64,000 nt of DNA from Sphagnum compactum (lineage: Eukaryota; Bryophyta; Sphagnopsida; Sphagnales), in NCBI GenBank assembly GCA_965153455.1, contig OZ234496.1, positions 13,136,304 to 13,200,303 on the forward strand, read 5' to 3'. Below are positions 1 to 10,975 of this stretch, piece after piece (position 1 is the stretch's first letter; every line of letters begins with the position of its first letter). Under the pieces are notes generated by a model that saw nothing but the letters and a program-made list of their open reading frames with translations, had not been told where the DNA came from and did not search any database. Both the position numbers and the translations under genes were made by a program.

Positions 1-1480
1 TTTGTAAATTTTGGCCAAAATTTCGACATATTTTTCTATGAAAAAAAACACGCTGGTGCTTGGTTTTAAAAGATTGTCAATTTGAAGTCAGTCCAATGAC
101 ATTGAATTATTAAGGGCTATCTTGACTCAGGAATATATGACTCATTTAACGTACCAAAACTCATTTAGTTACTTGACTATGAAATCATAGGTAAACTTTC
201 CCACAAACTAGTATACAATGAGCATTTAACCTGCTTTGAGGAAAAACGAATTTTGCTTGAAAATGAGAGATTGTGTATGTAAGTAAAGCCCTGTTAGCCA
301 GTACCCAAGGGCAGGCACAAATTTTGGTAATGTCCTCAATTGAGGGATCTACTCGGCATAAGCATTCACCAGAAATTTCCTTTAACAATAGGCAGATTCT
401 ACAGGTGCAACACCAAAATTATAAAGCCCACTGAAATCATAAAGCCGCTGCTACTGTGGGTGGAAAAATTTATATGCTATAACATGTTGTCCAAGTACAC
501 TAGGAAAATTTGGGCAGATGTTTAGAATTTCATAGTGCAAAAACCAAATGACATGCTTGTTTCAGTCATGTTAGTAGATTGCCAAGTAAAATTTCGCAAG
601 GACGTTAGTCATTGTGATAATACTTTGTGCCACTTGAACTTCTTTACTCCCTTTTGTGTGGATTCATAAGGAACATAGAAATCAATAATGGCTTTGTTAG
701 CAAACAAGCAAATTTTGGTACTAGTTTTCCATTGCAGGTTCACAAGCTAATTGGTTAGCTTCACACACCAGGAGTCAAGGTGACAAAAGAATGTCTTCTT
801 AAGAACATTAGATATAAACATGACCTGTAATTGTAGAGTCTTATTTTGTAGGGCAAGGAACAGGCACTGTTCTGGGAATGAGGACCTTACCTCTAAGATT
901 CCTCAAAATGAGGAACAAGTGTATGATGCCATCCTCTGCTGAGGCACACAGATTTTACTGAGGCTAATGTGCCCTGCCCTCCACATACACTAGAAAAATT
1001 CTACCAGTTGTTTTGGACCAAGTGAGGTGGGCTTTACTGCACCATGTAACATCAAGAGACAAAGACAGTTCATGAACAGGGTTCATTAGTAGAGACAAAA
1101 ATTGAATGAGCAAATCATACAATGCAGTCTATAAACAACATGGTAATCCATACTTTAGTAGTCTCTGTGCACAAAAGAACTGAACTGAATGAATTCAAAC
1201 TCAATAGAAATGAGTTCAATAGATACAATTTTGGATACGAAACTGGTGGCAGGGCAATACATACACTCTTTTTTCATATTTGATTCTCTGGTATGTAACA
1301 AGTGGGATTAAACAGTGACAGGCCTTCTTTGAGCAACTGCCAACAATAATTCAATATATTGAATCTGTCCATCAATATATTTTGGATCTACCATAATAAG
1401 GAGAGCTTTTTTGATTACATCACAGCAGGTCACAGTTGGACAACCTAGATGATAGTATGATTACAGAAATTTTTACCTCA
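1..1480. other. 3' flank of the GAE gene; left arm of inverted duplication
   Basis: This stretch lies downstream of the GAE stop codon (gene on the minus strand) and should include its 3' UTR. No convincing coding region was seen. From about position 60 it matches, in reverse complement and with many differences, the sequence at 62275-63945. For example, a tract around 195-220 reads as the complement of 63780-63805, and 1207-1260 matches about 62480-62540. It is therefore one arm of a segmental inverted duplication. Short words such as GTAAAGCCC (around 285) recur in other repeats of the window. Confidence 0.6.
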
Positions 1481-3122
1481 CTAGATGATGGGCTCCTGGT
1501 TGGCAAGCCCTGAATGACGATGAGTGTTGTCACCATAGTAACTCAAATACCACTTAACAAATTTCTTCAATCCAGTGTCAAGATCTGTTATAGGCTTGTA
1601 ATTCAGTTGAGTCTGCGCTGAAGAGACATTGGCATGGGTGAAGGGTACATCACCATTCCGGGGCATTTTCACAATATTTCTTATGGCTTTCATATTGAGG
1701 TACTTCTCAAGAATGTCAACCAAGGTAGGGACAGTGACTGGGGAGGTGTTACCAAGGTTGAAAATCCGGAGCTGTGCAGGGCCTGTCTTCTTTCCCCCAC
1801 TGCCTGTGCTTCTCTCAGCGGTATCAAGAGATGCAACGCACCCTTTTACAATGTCATCAATGTAAGTGAAATCACGTGCCAAATCCTTGTTGTTGGCTCC
1901 TTGGTATATGTTGATGGGCTTTCCCTTCAAGATGTCCCGAGTGAAGGAAAAGTAAGCCATGTCTGGTCTACCCCATGGCCCATATACAGTGAAGAATCGC
2001 AGGCCAGTGATGGAAAGACCATAGATGTGGTTATATGTGTGAGCAATTTCCTCTCCTGCCTTTTTTGTTGCTGCATACAGGCTTGCAGGTTGATCAGTTC
2101 GGTCCATCTCCGAGAAAGGCACCTGCAGAAGAGTTCCCAAAAACAGCTTAGTTGAATTTTCAGACATAAAGCATCTCAAGTGTGTGCAGTGTCCCATTGT
2201 TTCAAAAGAGTCATCTCCTCTATAATATGAGTTTGTGTAATCTTCATGGTGGAGTGCTGACTTGTTGAGAACTGCATGGGCAAAGCACAGTACCTTAGTG
2301 TTCAACCCATACACAGAACTTGATGAAGCCCAAACAATGGCTGGCTGTGGATTTGCAGCCTTGCATATCTCAAAGAGGTTCACGAGTCCAGCAATGTTGC
2401 TATGCACATATGAGCCTGGATTCTCCATGGCATAACGCACACCAGCTTGGGCTGCAAGATGCATCACATGTGTGATCTGGACCACCTCAAAGAGGCTTTT
2501 GAGAAGCAATGCATTGTTTATGTCAGCTTCAATCACAAACACGCCATGCTTTGCAAGAAGCTCTTGCCGTGCTCTCTTCAGAGAGATCTCATAATAACTG
2601 TTGAAATTGTCGATGCCCACTACACCATCACCACGCTTTTTCAAAGCAAGGGAGACATGAGTACCTACAAATCCTGCTGCCCCAGTCACTAAGACCACCA
2701 TAGGATTGTCCCCTCTAGTTGGGAGGCAGGATTGGCGCACCTGCTTCTCCCACATGAGGGTAGGCTTGAAAGTCAGCACACCATTGTTGCTAAAGTAGCC
2801 ACCATCTGAAAAGCCTGAAGAACTCACTCGAAACAGAACAACAAGAGCAAAGGCGAGAAGAAGGGCCGAGCACCCAAGTAGCCTTGCAGATGCTGTTGAA
2901 TGCCATCTTGATGCAACCCTCCCAAAATAGTTGCTTCTTTCCATCTTGACCTGCTTGCAAAATAATTGGTGATTCAGACAAGAAGATGACTCTCATGTAA
3001 ATATAAGTCAGATCTGAGATCTTTATTCTCTACTTTACTATGAGAGAAAAACAAACAAGAAAAGTGCAGAGAGTAACCTTGCCAGGTGTCGATGGGAAGT
3101 TGTCATGGGTGGATGAAGGCAT
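1481..3122 (-). CDS. GAE: UDP-glucuronate 4-epimerase, three coding exons
   Basis: The enzyme interconverts UDP-glucuronate and UDP-galacturonate, the precursor of pectin, and is anchored in the Golgi membrane. Coding exons: 3122-3078 (15 codons), 2950-2294 (219) and 2122-1481 (213 plus stop), giving 447 residues, close to the usual 430-460. Exon 1 encodes MPSSTHDNFPSTPGK, which matches the typical GAE N-terminus, so the ATG at 2944 is internal. In the spliced protein: a membrane segment at about 39-57; the NAD-binding TGAAGFVG at 104-111; the Ser cluster of WASSSSVYG at 224-227; YAATK (catalytic Tyr and Lys) at 250-254; then GPWGRPDMAYFSFTRDILKGKPI-like family blocks. All key residues are present, so it looks functional. 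Family members are often intronless; this one has two short phase-0 introns. The exon structure is inferred from GT-AG signals and family fit. Confidence 0.93.
2123..2293 (-). other. GAE intron 2, in frame and stop-free
   Basis: The intron is 171 bases (57 codons), read on the minus strand as AAG|GTACTG...CTGCAG|GTGCC. Removing it restores the family sequence LNTK|VPFSE. Translated in frame it has no stop, so an unspliced mRNA would carry a 57-residue insertion. The same sequence is present, decayed, in the pseudogene near 61484-61660, so the duplication was of genomic DNA and not of an mRNA copy. Confidence 0.88.
2951..3077 (-). other. GAE intron 1, next to the start region
   Basis: The intron is 127 bases, read on the minus strand as GGCAAG|GTTACT...TTGCAAGCAG|GTCAAG. 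It separates the first 15 codons from the rest. Joining the exons gives STPGK followed by VKMERSN, which fits the family pattern. Without this intron the family N-terminus would be lost. Confidence 0.85.
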
Positions 3123-3276
3123 TTTTAAGAGGGGGTTCTGTAGTGACTTGGTGGGGGAGTTGACATACATTGGGAGGCCCCCGCCCCTCTTCTCACAGAT
3201 GCTGCCCTTCACTCCCTGCTTCACCACCCAGCAGTGGACCTCAAGGTGGTCTTCCAGCCTTCTATTATCTCAATCC
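3123..3276 (-). other. Probable 5' UTR exon of GAE
   Basis: On the minus strand a strong acceptor, CTTTTTTGCAG|GGATTGAG, ends at 3277. From there the sequence runs without a good donor into the ATG at 3122. An in-frame TGA lies near the exon start, so the reading frame is not open far upstream, and translation should start at 3122. The upstream exon it joins is uncertain; candidates are given in the next entries. Confidence 0.55.
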
Positions 3277-3701
3277 CTGCAAAAAAGTGAAAGTAGAGAG
3301 CATCTTATCTTCCAAACATAATATTGTATAATGGATATAGACATCATCTGGTAAAAGCCAGTAGGTATTCTGCTCAAATCACACAATGAGGGTTTTACTC
3401 AATGTTCAGGCTCACATTGTGATCATCTCTTCAGAGGAGTACCAGACTAGTTCATAAAGCAAGCAGGTCAGTCCTTCACCCATAAGGCTGGTACCAGAAC
3501 TGAAATAGAGATATGCACACATGTGTGAAACTTGTTCTTGATTGATAGAGGACTCCAAATGTAGACAAAGTCTTGCCATTTTTAAGGAAGAAGAAAGTGT
3601 CCAGATGAATGCTGAAAAGTAGTAAAAGTACTGAGACCCAAAGTAGCAAAGATTCCAACACACCATATTATGTACACCAGGAGGAGCATTGGAGACATAC
3701 C

Positions 3702-3782
3702 TGGGGAAGTGGGATGTGGAATAGCACTGCTGGCAGTTGCTACTGATATCATCAGACTTCATTGAGCTCCATTGAGCAGAGC
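3702..3782 (-). other. Candidate upstream 5' UTR exon of GAE
   Basis: The minus strand shows an acceptor, GTTTAACTCCAG|GCTCTG, and a good donor, CCCCAG|GTATGTC, 81 bases apart. Another acceptor, TGTTTTTAG|ATGCAG, lies just upstream at 3943. Open frames here (for example 3412-3942) do not resemble a known family, so non-coding exons or alternative leaders are more likely. This is a splice-signal inference only. Confidence 0.3.
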
Positions 3783-4079
3783 CTGGAGTTAAACACAAAG
3801 ATGCAGAATGGAGGTCACATGAATGGCAGCTTGAAAATGGAAACAGGGCAGCTACAAAGGATGAGTACTTCACTTGTTCTATGTACCAGCAGCTACTAGG
3901 AATCCTTTGGCAGTTATTGAAACAGGACTCCCTTAACTGCATCTAAAAACACAAGAAGTATACCTTTGTTGAAACTCTAAGGCCTGAGAGCTGTGTGACT
4001 TGCACAAGAACCTTACCTTATGGTGACTATCCTTAGGCTATCATGATGCATCTAAGGACAATCTAAGGGACTCAAATCA

Positions 4080-5400
4080 TCCGAATTCAGCTAATAAACT
4101 CAATACGGCCGAACTGAACCATTCCCCAGACTGCCAGGTAAATCATAACACGGGCTCGGGACTTCCAAAATTCTAGATCTGCAATGGAGTTTTACTTGCT
4201 GCTCAAACATTAGATTGAGAGAGTCTCTCGCGATCTTACACATGACGCTCCGATGAGGTCTTATGAAGGCAGATGAATTCCTTGCTCTTGCGCTAAATAC
4301 AACAGATCGGTAAGTTTCTAGTACACAGCGTCACTAGAGAGCTCGAGGAAACTGCTTCAAAACAGCAGGCAATGGCACTTCTTTGAATGCCAGAGCGGAT
4401 CTCTACAATCGCCTGATTTCATCACTTGAGTCCTATACGTGTCTGCAACATAAGCGATGAGCGCAGGCAAGTAATTTTGAGATATAGTTTCCAAGATCGG
4501 TTTCAAGAATCGAGGATCAAGAGGCAGAGGCGGAACAAGCATTGCAAGACAGGTCTGATGATCATACGCGACTTTTCAAGAAGTAGAAGAAGAGATCCTG
4601 CAGGTACTGGTCGATTGATGATCCCCAATACATATGACAGTCGTTTTTTTCTGTAAGATCCGCGATCAGCAAACAAACAGAGTAATAACGAAACTTACGC
4701 TTCAAAGATGGCTGTCGATCTTGCCGACAATAATGGCCTTGAAACCTTCAGTGCAGTAGACAATAATGCGTCAGCAGCTGCGAAGCAGACGAGTAGTGCT
4801 CCGAAACGCAAATTCCGCCAAAAGAAAGACACAGCCAATGTCTTGATCTCCAGAAAACAACCCGAGCATTCGCAGTTCAAAGGAAGCACTATTCAAGATT
4901 TGTCTCTCTCCCTGTAACCTGCACGTCTCGCTCTCTATTGTTCCGCCTTCTTCTCTTCTTCTGAAACCGAAGTCCGATGCGCTGCTGCCCCTCACAGTGC
5001 GTGAGTGAAAGCGCACCCAAACGCATCGTCTCTTCGGCCTTTTAGCAGCAACAAGCTGGCGAGAGAACAGCATGATTGTCTCGCTGGAAATAGGCACAAG
5101 TTTGAGTAGAAAGAGGGGCCAAAAAAAACACAAACAAACAAACAAAAACAAAAGGAAAAAATGCGCAAATAGAAAAAAATTAAAAGACCTCTTTCCAAAA
5201 ACACACACACACACACACCCCCCCCCCCCCCCCCCCGGCCCAAAAAAACTAAAAAAAAAAAAAATCGACTGCTGGTGGTTTGCTCCCCCAGTGTCATTCC
5301 GCAGTCAGCCAAAAAGCGCCGCTTGCACTCCGACTTTTCTGCCCCCTCCATTATGAAAGTGCTTTTTTAAACAACTGCAGCAATCAGTTTTCCGACTCCC
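4080..5400 (-). promoter_or_regulatory. CpG-rich 5' region, probable GAE promoter and first exon
   Basis: CpG dinucleotides are frequent here by eye and scarce in most of the window, as expected for an unmethylated gene start in a methylated genome. A consensus donor, GAAGC|GTAAGT, on the minus strand at 4699/4698 could end a first non-coding exon lying at about 4700-5000. The start of transcription cannot be placed. Short open frames on both strands (for example 4708-4917 plus and 4357-4542 minus) lack recognisable domains and may be chance frames in GC-richer DNA. Confidence 0.45.
5199..5264. repeat. (CA)n / poly-C / poly-A microsatellite
   Basis: A run of CA units passes directly into about 18 C and then A-rich tracts. 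Such compound tracts are prone to length errors in sequencing, so the exact length is unreliable. A pure T run follows at about 5537-5551. Confidence 0.95.
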
Positions 5401-5749
5401 GTAGGATAAGGTATGTATCGCGGGGATCTTCTCCCCAGCCTTCCCCCATTCCCCCCTACCACCTCTCCCCCACCCCAATGCCTATCCATCTACCCACCCA
5501 TCTGGCATCTAGTACTCCTCAGTTTCGCCCTCAATTTTTTTTTTTTTTTCTCCCGCTTCCTCCACAATTCTCTTCTTCTCAGGATTGGAGCTAGTTTTAG
5601 GACACACCATTAGTACCCAATATAAACCTACATACGGAGCTATAGACTAAAGGACAAAGGCTACTTGAAATTCTGTTTTCGAAATGTCCTCCCTTTTAAA
5701 TTTTATTTTCCTGTGATACCCATTTGGTATAAGGGATTTTTCTTTAAAA

Positions 5750-5960
5750 ATTGAACCATGTTACTATGCGTGGTAAAGCTCCTCCCACTACCACTGCAAA
5801 AGGGCTTTAAAGAGCATAAAAACATGTTTTTTTTTTTCTCTCTCTCTCTCTCTCTTTTAAAATTCCATGGGTGAAGCCCTCATCAACGGGCTTTAGCAGA
5901 ATGGGGTCATTAGCTCTGCCTCTCACAGACCCTTATTCCAATAAAGCCATGAGGCCCTAT
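5750..5960. repeat. GGGCTTTA-type short repeat with (TC)n tract
   Basis: The stretch contains GGGCTTTAAAG near 5798, a (TC)n tract at about 5838-5856, GAAGCCC and ACGGGCTTTAGC. Its right part (about 5880-5960) resembles the right half of the dispersed repeat at 9104-9355 and 60930-61176. It is probably a truncated, diverged relative of that family. Confidence 0.4.
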
Positions 5961-6285
5961 ACATAATTATAGGAACCTATATAAACTCATTTAGCTAGAC
6001 CAAGGGGAAAGGCCCCATAAGTATGGGGTCCTATATGAACCCATTTACGTGGACCGAAGGGAAAGGCTACATAATTATGGGGACCTATATATATAATAAA
6101 CCCATATAGCTTGACCAAAGGGAGAAGCTACAAAATTATGGAGACCTATATATACCCATTAACCTAGACCAAATGGAAATGCCCCATAATTATAGGGACT
6201 TAGATGAACCCTTATTAGCTTGACCAAAAGGAGGGCTAAATAATTATGGGGACCTATATTAACCCATTTATAGCTATGTAGGTAA
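5961..6285 (+). repeat. 54-bp tandem repeat, six degenerate copies
   Basis: Units start near 5963, 6016, 6070, 6131, 6185 and 6238. Each has the pattern CATAATTATGGGGACC, then TATATNAACCCATTTAGC, then a GACCAAAGGGAAAGGC-like end. The third copy carries a TATATA insertion. No coding potential is apparent. Confidence 0.85.
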
Positions 6286-6403
6286 TGTTCTATTTTGGGT
6301 TGGCAATGGACATCATAAACATAGGCAACCCAGCCTGTAAAGCTCTCAGTAAAGCAAATACACATTGATGTTGTAAATACACAATTATACACATTAGTAA
6401 TAA

Positions 6404-6904
6404 CTAGTGGGTGCCCGTGGCCGAAGGCCACTGTGAAGTCCCCGTGATGTGACCTCGAAGATTCTTGAGAGGGCAGGGTTTCAGGCAGAGTGGCAGGTGG
6501 AGGCGCAGCGAGTGCTTTTTGTCTTGCCCGACGCTTGAGCGAGGCGTGTTACACAAAGTGATCGGCTGTGTGTAACAAAGAGGGAACGCAGTGAGAGTGT
6601 GGCTGAGAGGAACGGAACAGAGAAAGGGAGGGTAATTGAGCGAATGGGGAAAGAGGGAGGGAGCCAAAACCAAAGTAGGTAGGTTTTTGGGCGTGTTACA
6701 CAAAGTGATCGGCTGTGTGTAACAAAGTGCCATTCAAAAGTACCATTTTGGAGGACCATGAGCGGAATTAATATATTAAAAAAAAAATTTGGTACTCCCA
6801 GGCCCCAGCCACTCCCACTCTCCCAGGCCCCTGTCCACAAAGTTACTGAGTGGAGGACCATTCAAAAGTACCATAATAAGGACTGAGCGGAATTATAATA
6901 TAGA
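6404..6904 (-). mobile_element. Non-autonomous Helitron, 501 bp
   Basis: Read on the minus strand, the element starts with TCTATATTATAATTCCGC (6904 downward) and ends with a hairpin (GTGGCC-TTC-GGCCAC, 6431-6417) followed 9 bases later by CTAG (6407-6404). It sits between A and T, as Helitrons do. It encodes no Rep/helicase, so it is non-autonomous. A second start-like sequence (GAATTAATATATT, near 6764-6778) is preceded by the same CAAAAGTACCAT word as the outer end, so the 5' end seems duplicated inside. A 36-bp word is also repeated at about 6543-6580 and 6690-6726. Confidence 0.65.
6543..6726. repeat. Direct pair of a hairpin-forming word inside the Helitron
   Basis: GCGTGTTACACAAAGTGATC followed by GGCTGTGTGTAACAAAG occurs at about 6544-6580 and again at about 6691-6726. 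Each copy carries inverted arms TGTTACACA and TGTGTAACA, so each could fold into a hairpin. The two copies are 147 bases apart. Confidence 0.8.
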
Positions 6905-9103
6905 TAAGTTGAGGGTCTACAAAACTGTCAGAGAAGTAGTAGTAGTAATAAGTGACAACGAGAGAGATTTGTATGATTATTATGGTTTAGCTATCTCCTA
7001 TTTTGGGATTCCATGTGAATTCACATTCAATTTCGTGTTAACCTGACACACTTGATTGCAAGAGCACGTTAAAAGCAAGGGGGGAAAGAAGGCCCGTGGG
7101 GGGTCTGAACGGGGAACCAGGATGGCTAACTTAAATAATGAGGCATAGGGGCCAGGGGGCCAGGGACCCTCCTCCTCTGCAGCCTGCTGTAATAACAGTT
7201 TGCTGATCAGTGCTGACTTATTATTGAGAAACTAGCAGGCAGCATGTACTGATTCTGTATGTATATTGTGAGTATATTGTATGTATATTTTATGTATATT
7301 GTATGTATAAACTTTGTATACCGTTAGTTTCAAAGGGCTAAAGACCCGGGCCCTCTATGACCGATTCTGCCAGTGCACCTCACTAGGCCTGACAGAATCG
7401 GCAACTCCCCCAGCCTGGCAGATTCGGCCGCATATGGCCCCCCCCCCCCCCTCCCCTAAACCCTTCCCCCTTTGTCTAGTTACATAACAAGTCTTAGGGT
7501 TTTATTTGGGGTGCGAATTTTTGCATTGTTGTGAAAAAATAGAAAAAAAATCTGTCACATAATGTTGTACAAGGGCGACTTCAACTCGTTTGTCAAGTAA
7601 TTAATTAATTATCAAGATTCCATGTCGAAATTTTTTGAATGTTCTTTGAATATTCCAAAAGATTCTTCATTATTCTTTCACCATTTTTTTGTCTTTGAAA
7701 TTTTCTTTTTTTTTTTTGTAAAAAACATTTATACCAATAATATAATTAGTATCACAGCTGCCACGGTACTATGGTATTATTATTCCCTTCTTTTTAAGAA
7801 AAATAGATCACCAGATTTAGGAAAAACAATTTGAGAAAATTTTCGTTGTATTTCGAATAGGATTTTAGTTTTGGGAGCAACTTGCTCTGCCTTTCAAACT
7901 GCCAAAAACCTGTTACCATTTTATGCTAAAATGTACTTGGGATACCTACCAGGTAAATGATGCTATGTGCATCAAATGGATTAAAAAGAACACTGAGAAG
8001 GAATTTGTAAGGCCACCTTTTCCAGCAGCAAAGTAAAGTAAGAAATTCAGAATTGTCATCTGATAACTGGTTCAATCAGGCTAATGTTTTTTGGATATGT
8101 AAAATGATGAAATAATGTATGCAGTCAAGGTGAAAACTATTTTCCTTGGTAGTTAGTTACCTTGCTGTCCCTACTCTCTAAGTGGGCTTATTATTTGTGG
8201 AAATACACACTAGGTGTACCTAGCTCAACCGGCCTTTTTGTGTGTTCTAGGCTTTTCTTGTTTAGTATCATTCCTTGCTTTAGTTCTGGGCTTTTCTTCG
8301 TTATTTGTACTAGTGTGGCCTGTGCTGTTGGCCCAAAGTGTTACCACGTTCTCAACTGAATTTTCCTTCCAAAACCTGGTTTTTGGGAATTTATTTGAAT
8401 TTTCAAAGGCAGAAATAATAATTTTTAAATCAATATCTCCCACATTCTGAATCCAAATCTTACCAAATAAATTCCATTAGACCCTGCTCATCAAGATAAT
8501 TTTCAATAACACCAAAGTCACATTCCAATTCTTCCGAAAGTTTTAGCTACAATTTAATTTATTTTTTAGTGAAGAAATCATTCAATATCCAAGAACTTTT
8601 GCACAGCAAGTCCAAACGTCATGGAATCAAGCCCATGTACCTACCCCTCCTCGTCAAGAGCTTTCCAAAGACACCAAGAATACGATCTGAAGCATCCCTG
8701 TTCAGTGGATCTCATAACTACAATCTGAAACTACCTTCATTCATAGATAGATGATAGCCTGACTCCGTTGAAGGACTGAGGTCCAATGCCTTTAGGACAT
8801 GTAATAAGACTGGCAACACTCTAACCCCTGGTTCCACACATAAACGGACTCAAGAATACATTTAACCTGAACTGGAACCTGCTGTCAACTGATCACCTCC
8901 AATTAGTCCTCACAAAACTTTCTGTCTAAAAAATCTAGGTTCTGGCTCCAGTTCTGGTTCAGGCTCCACACATAAATAATTAGGTTTGGTTCTTTAAATG
9001 AAGTAGTTTTGTTCCACTTCGGTCTTCACCAATCCCAAACTGGAACTGGTGGTTCTAACCCACCAAACCTGGCAACTGCCCAACACTGATTAACACCTCT
9101 TAG
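6905..9103. other. Non-coding stretch with small simple repeats
   Basis: No gene was recognised. Contents: a TATGTATATT-type simple repeat at about 7255-7315; an inverted pair at 7361-7373 and 7389-7401 (CCGATTCTGCCAG against CTGACAGAATCGG, one mismatch) with a third GCAGATTCGG word nearby; a poly-C run near 7439-7452; and AT-rich sequence. Open frames of 60-78 codons show no domains. Confidence 0.5.
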
Positions 9104-9355
9104 AATTTTTGTGTTCTAACTAGAGGACATTGTATAGTGTGCAATTATTCCTAACCCCTCAACCAGGTGTTTTGTTTTCAGAGCGGGCTTTACAAAAACT
9201 GTAAAGCCCTCTCACTTTTTGGAAGTTGCATCGATTTTTTCATCATGTAAAGCCCGTGCGTATGACTATTACCAAAAGTGGGCTTGCACTCACTCAGCTC
9301 TTGCCTTACATGTCCTTATTTCAATAATGGCATCACCCCTCAGGCTTTATCCCTA
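9104..9355 (+). repeat. Dispersed repeat family, copy A
   Basis: This copy matches 60930-61176 in the same orientation over its whole length with many substitutions. Shared landmarks are AGTG(T/C)(A/G)CAATTATTCCT, a G-rich centre with GGGCTTTACAAAAACTGTAA then AGCCC (an inverted pair), and CTCAGGCTTTA at the right end. No coding potential and no clear target duplication were seen. It is probably a short non-autonomous DNA transposon. Confidence 0.65.
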
Positions 9356-10745
9356 CACATAATTTGAGAGACACCTTACAGTGTTGAAAGGTGCTTTGGA
9401 GGCTAGGAAGAAGACTATGCTTTGGTAAGGTACCTGTGAACACAAAAGAAATTTTAAGTGAGGTTTTTGTGGGCATGTAAGCATTGCTTCTGTTGGGAAT
9501 GTGAACATTGGGCTTAAGAATTCCTTTTGTTGGGTGAGGGTGTATTGTTCCTAGCGTGTGAGTGTACCTCTTCCTTGACATGTTGTCGTTGTCATTAGTG
9601 GTTTTATCCTTAGTGACTTGAAGGACTGAAGTTGTGTAACCTGCCATTTTATTCTATTTTTCTTTTGATTGTTTGGTGTAGATGTGGTGAAAGTATGAGA
9701 ATGTTATGATAGCAGCAGTAATCATGTTCATTGGGTGGGATATGATGTGTCATATTAGTGTCTAGACGTGTGTGCGGCTATCATGATGTTTGTAAATTGT
9801 TTTGCCAATCATTTGTATAGTTGGGTATGAGAGACAGCATGTGAGGAGGGCCTAATTAAGGATAGCACAATTGAGTGCAAGGTTGGTGACTATGTTCTAA
9901 CTTCTTATTGTGGCTACCATGTATTGTGCATGCATAAAATCTTTGTGTTCGAGTTAATTTTGTATTATAGGCATAGAGTGTTTTCTAGGAAAGATAGCAA
10001 GCTTTGAACTTGCATATAAGTTTCTATCAAATAAAATTGGTGTGAACTTGATGACCAAAAAAGGGGTGTGATGAAAAAATGTGCATAGGGTTGTTTCTTG
10101 TCAACTTGGTTTGATTTGTGTTCCTATTTTTGTTTGTTTGTGTTTACATTTTGCATTATACCAAGGGGAAGTCACCTTGTCAATTGTGAACTTACATACA
10201 CAATCAAATTAACTAGAATTTTATAAAATTTTATATATAACATAGGTCATAATATTAATCAATTTCATATCAATGTAAATGATATGTTCAAGTTTTGGAC
10301 TTGAACAATGTGAAAATTATCCATTTTGTAAGATTTGTTTGTAGTAGAGTAACAATTTGAAATTTTCCCATACATAAAATGTATGATGTCTTATGAAATA
10401 TGAGTGTGAATCATTTACAATAATCATATTGTAACTATATATATAAGTTTGTTTTATATTTTGTAAGTTATGTACAAGAGAATGATCTATCATGAGACTT
10501 TTCCTCAAATTGAAGCATCTATCATAAGGTTGGCAAGTTGAATGCATGTTGTCAAAAGTTGCAAAAAAAAGTCTAAAGATATACCCTTCGAATTCCCTTG
10601 CATTAAAAACATCCAATTTTATTTTTTATTAACTCAATTGAAATGTGAAACAAAGAGCAATGAAGATAGAAATTGAAAAGAGGTACCTTTCAAATTATCC
10701 GAGGTATTTTGATAGATTAGTGCAAGATCTTCTATGAAGCAAACT
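9356..10745. other. AT-rich stretch, nothing recognised
   Basis: No domain, RNA gene or clear repeat was seen. The longest frames (104 and 99 codons, minus strand) do not resemble a known family. Confidence 0.4.
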
Positions 10746-10779
10746 GGTGTTGTGTGTGTATGGTTTAAGAAATACACTT

Positions 10780-10975
10780 CGTGTAAGTGTAATTGACTTG
10801 AAGAAATTCATTTACACTTCGGGTAAGTGTAAATGTAAATGTACAAGGTGGGTGTGTAAGTGTAAATGTAAACCCCATGTAACTAATTTCAAGCCATGTA
10901 AAAATAGTGTAACTATAAGTGTAAACGTTTTTACACTTACATTGTTTTTGTACATCGTGTAAAAACCTTGTAAAA
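10780..10975. repeat. Cluster of GTAAGTGTAAATG words, possible hAT subterminal repeats
   Basis: The words GTGTAAGTGTAA, ACACTT and GTAAATGTAAATG recur in both orientations. A second cluster of the same words lies at 21825-21975, on the other side of the hAT relic. Clusters of short words near both ends are typical of hAT elements, so these may mark the old element's ends. Exact termini and an 8-bp target duplication could not be fixed. Confidence 0.4.

Noticed and set aside
1481-2944. A single-exon 487-residue GAE reading starting at 2944
   Set aside because: It includes a 57-residue segment foreign to the family with exact GT-AG borders and lacks the family N-terminus, which is found in an upstream exon.
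3412-3942. 176-codon minus-strand frame upstream of GAE
   Set aside because: It spans convincing splice sites, has no family resemblance and fits better as leader exon plus intron.
4708-4917. 69-codon plus-strand frame with good start context and a DLSLSL end (EAR-like)
   Set aside because: It overlaps the probable first non-coding exon of GAE on the other strand, has no domain and no supporting splice or 3' signals. Kept only as a remote possibility.
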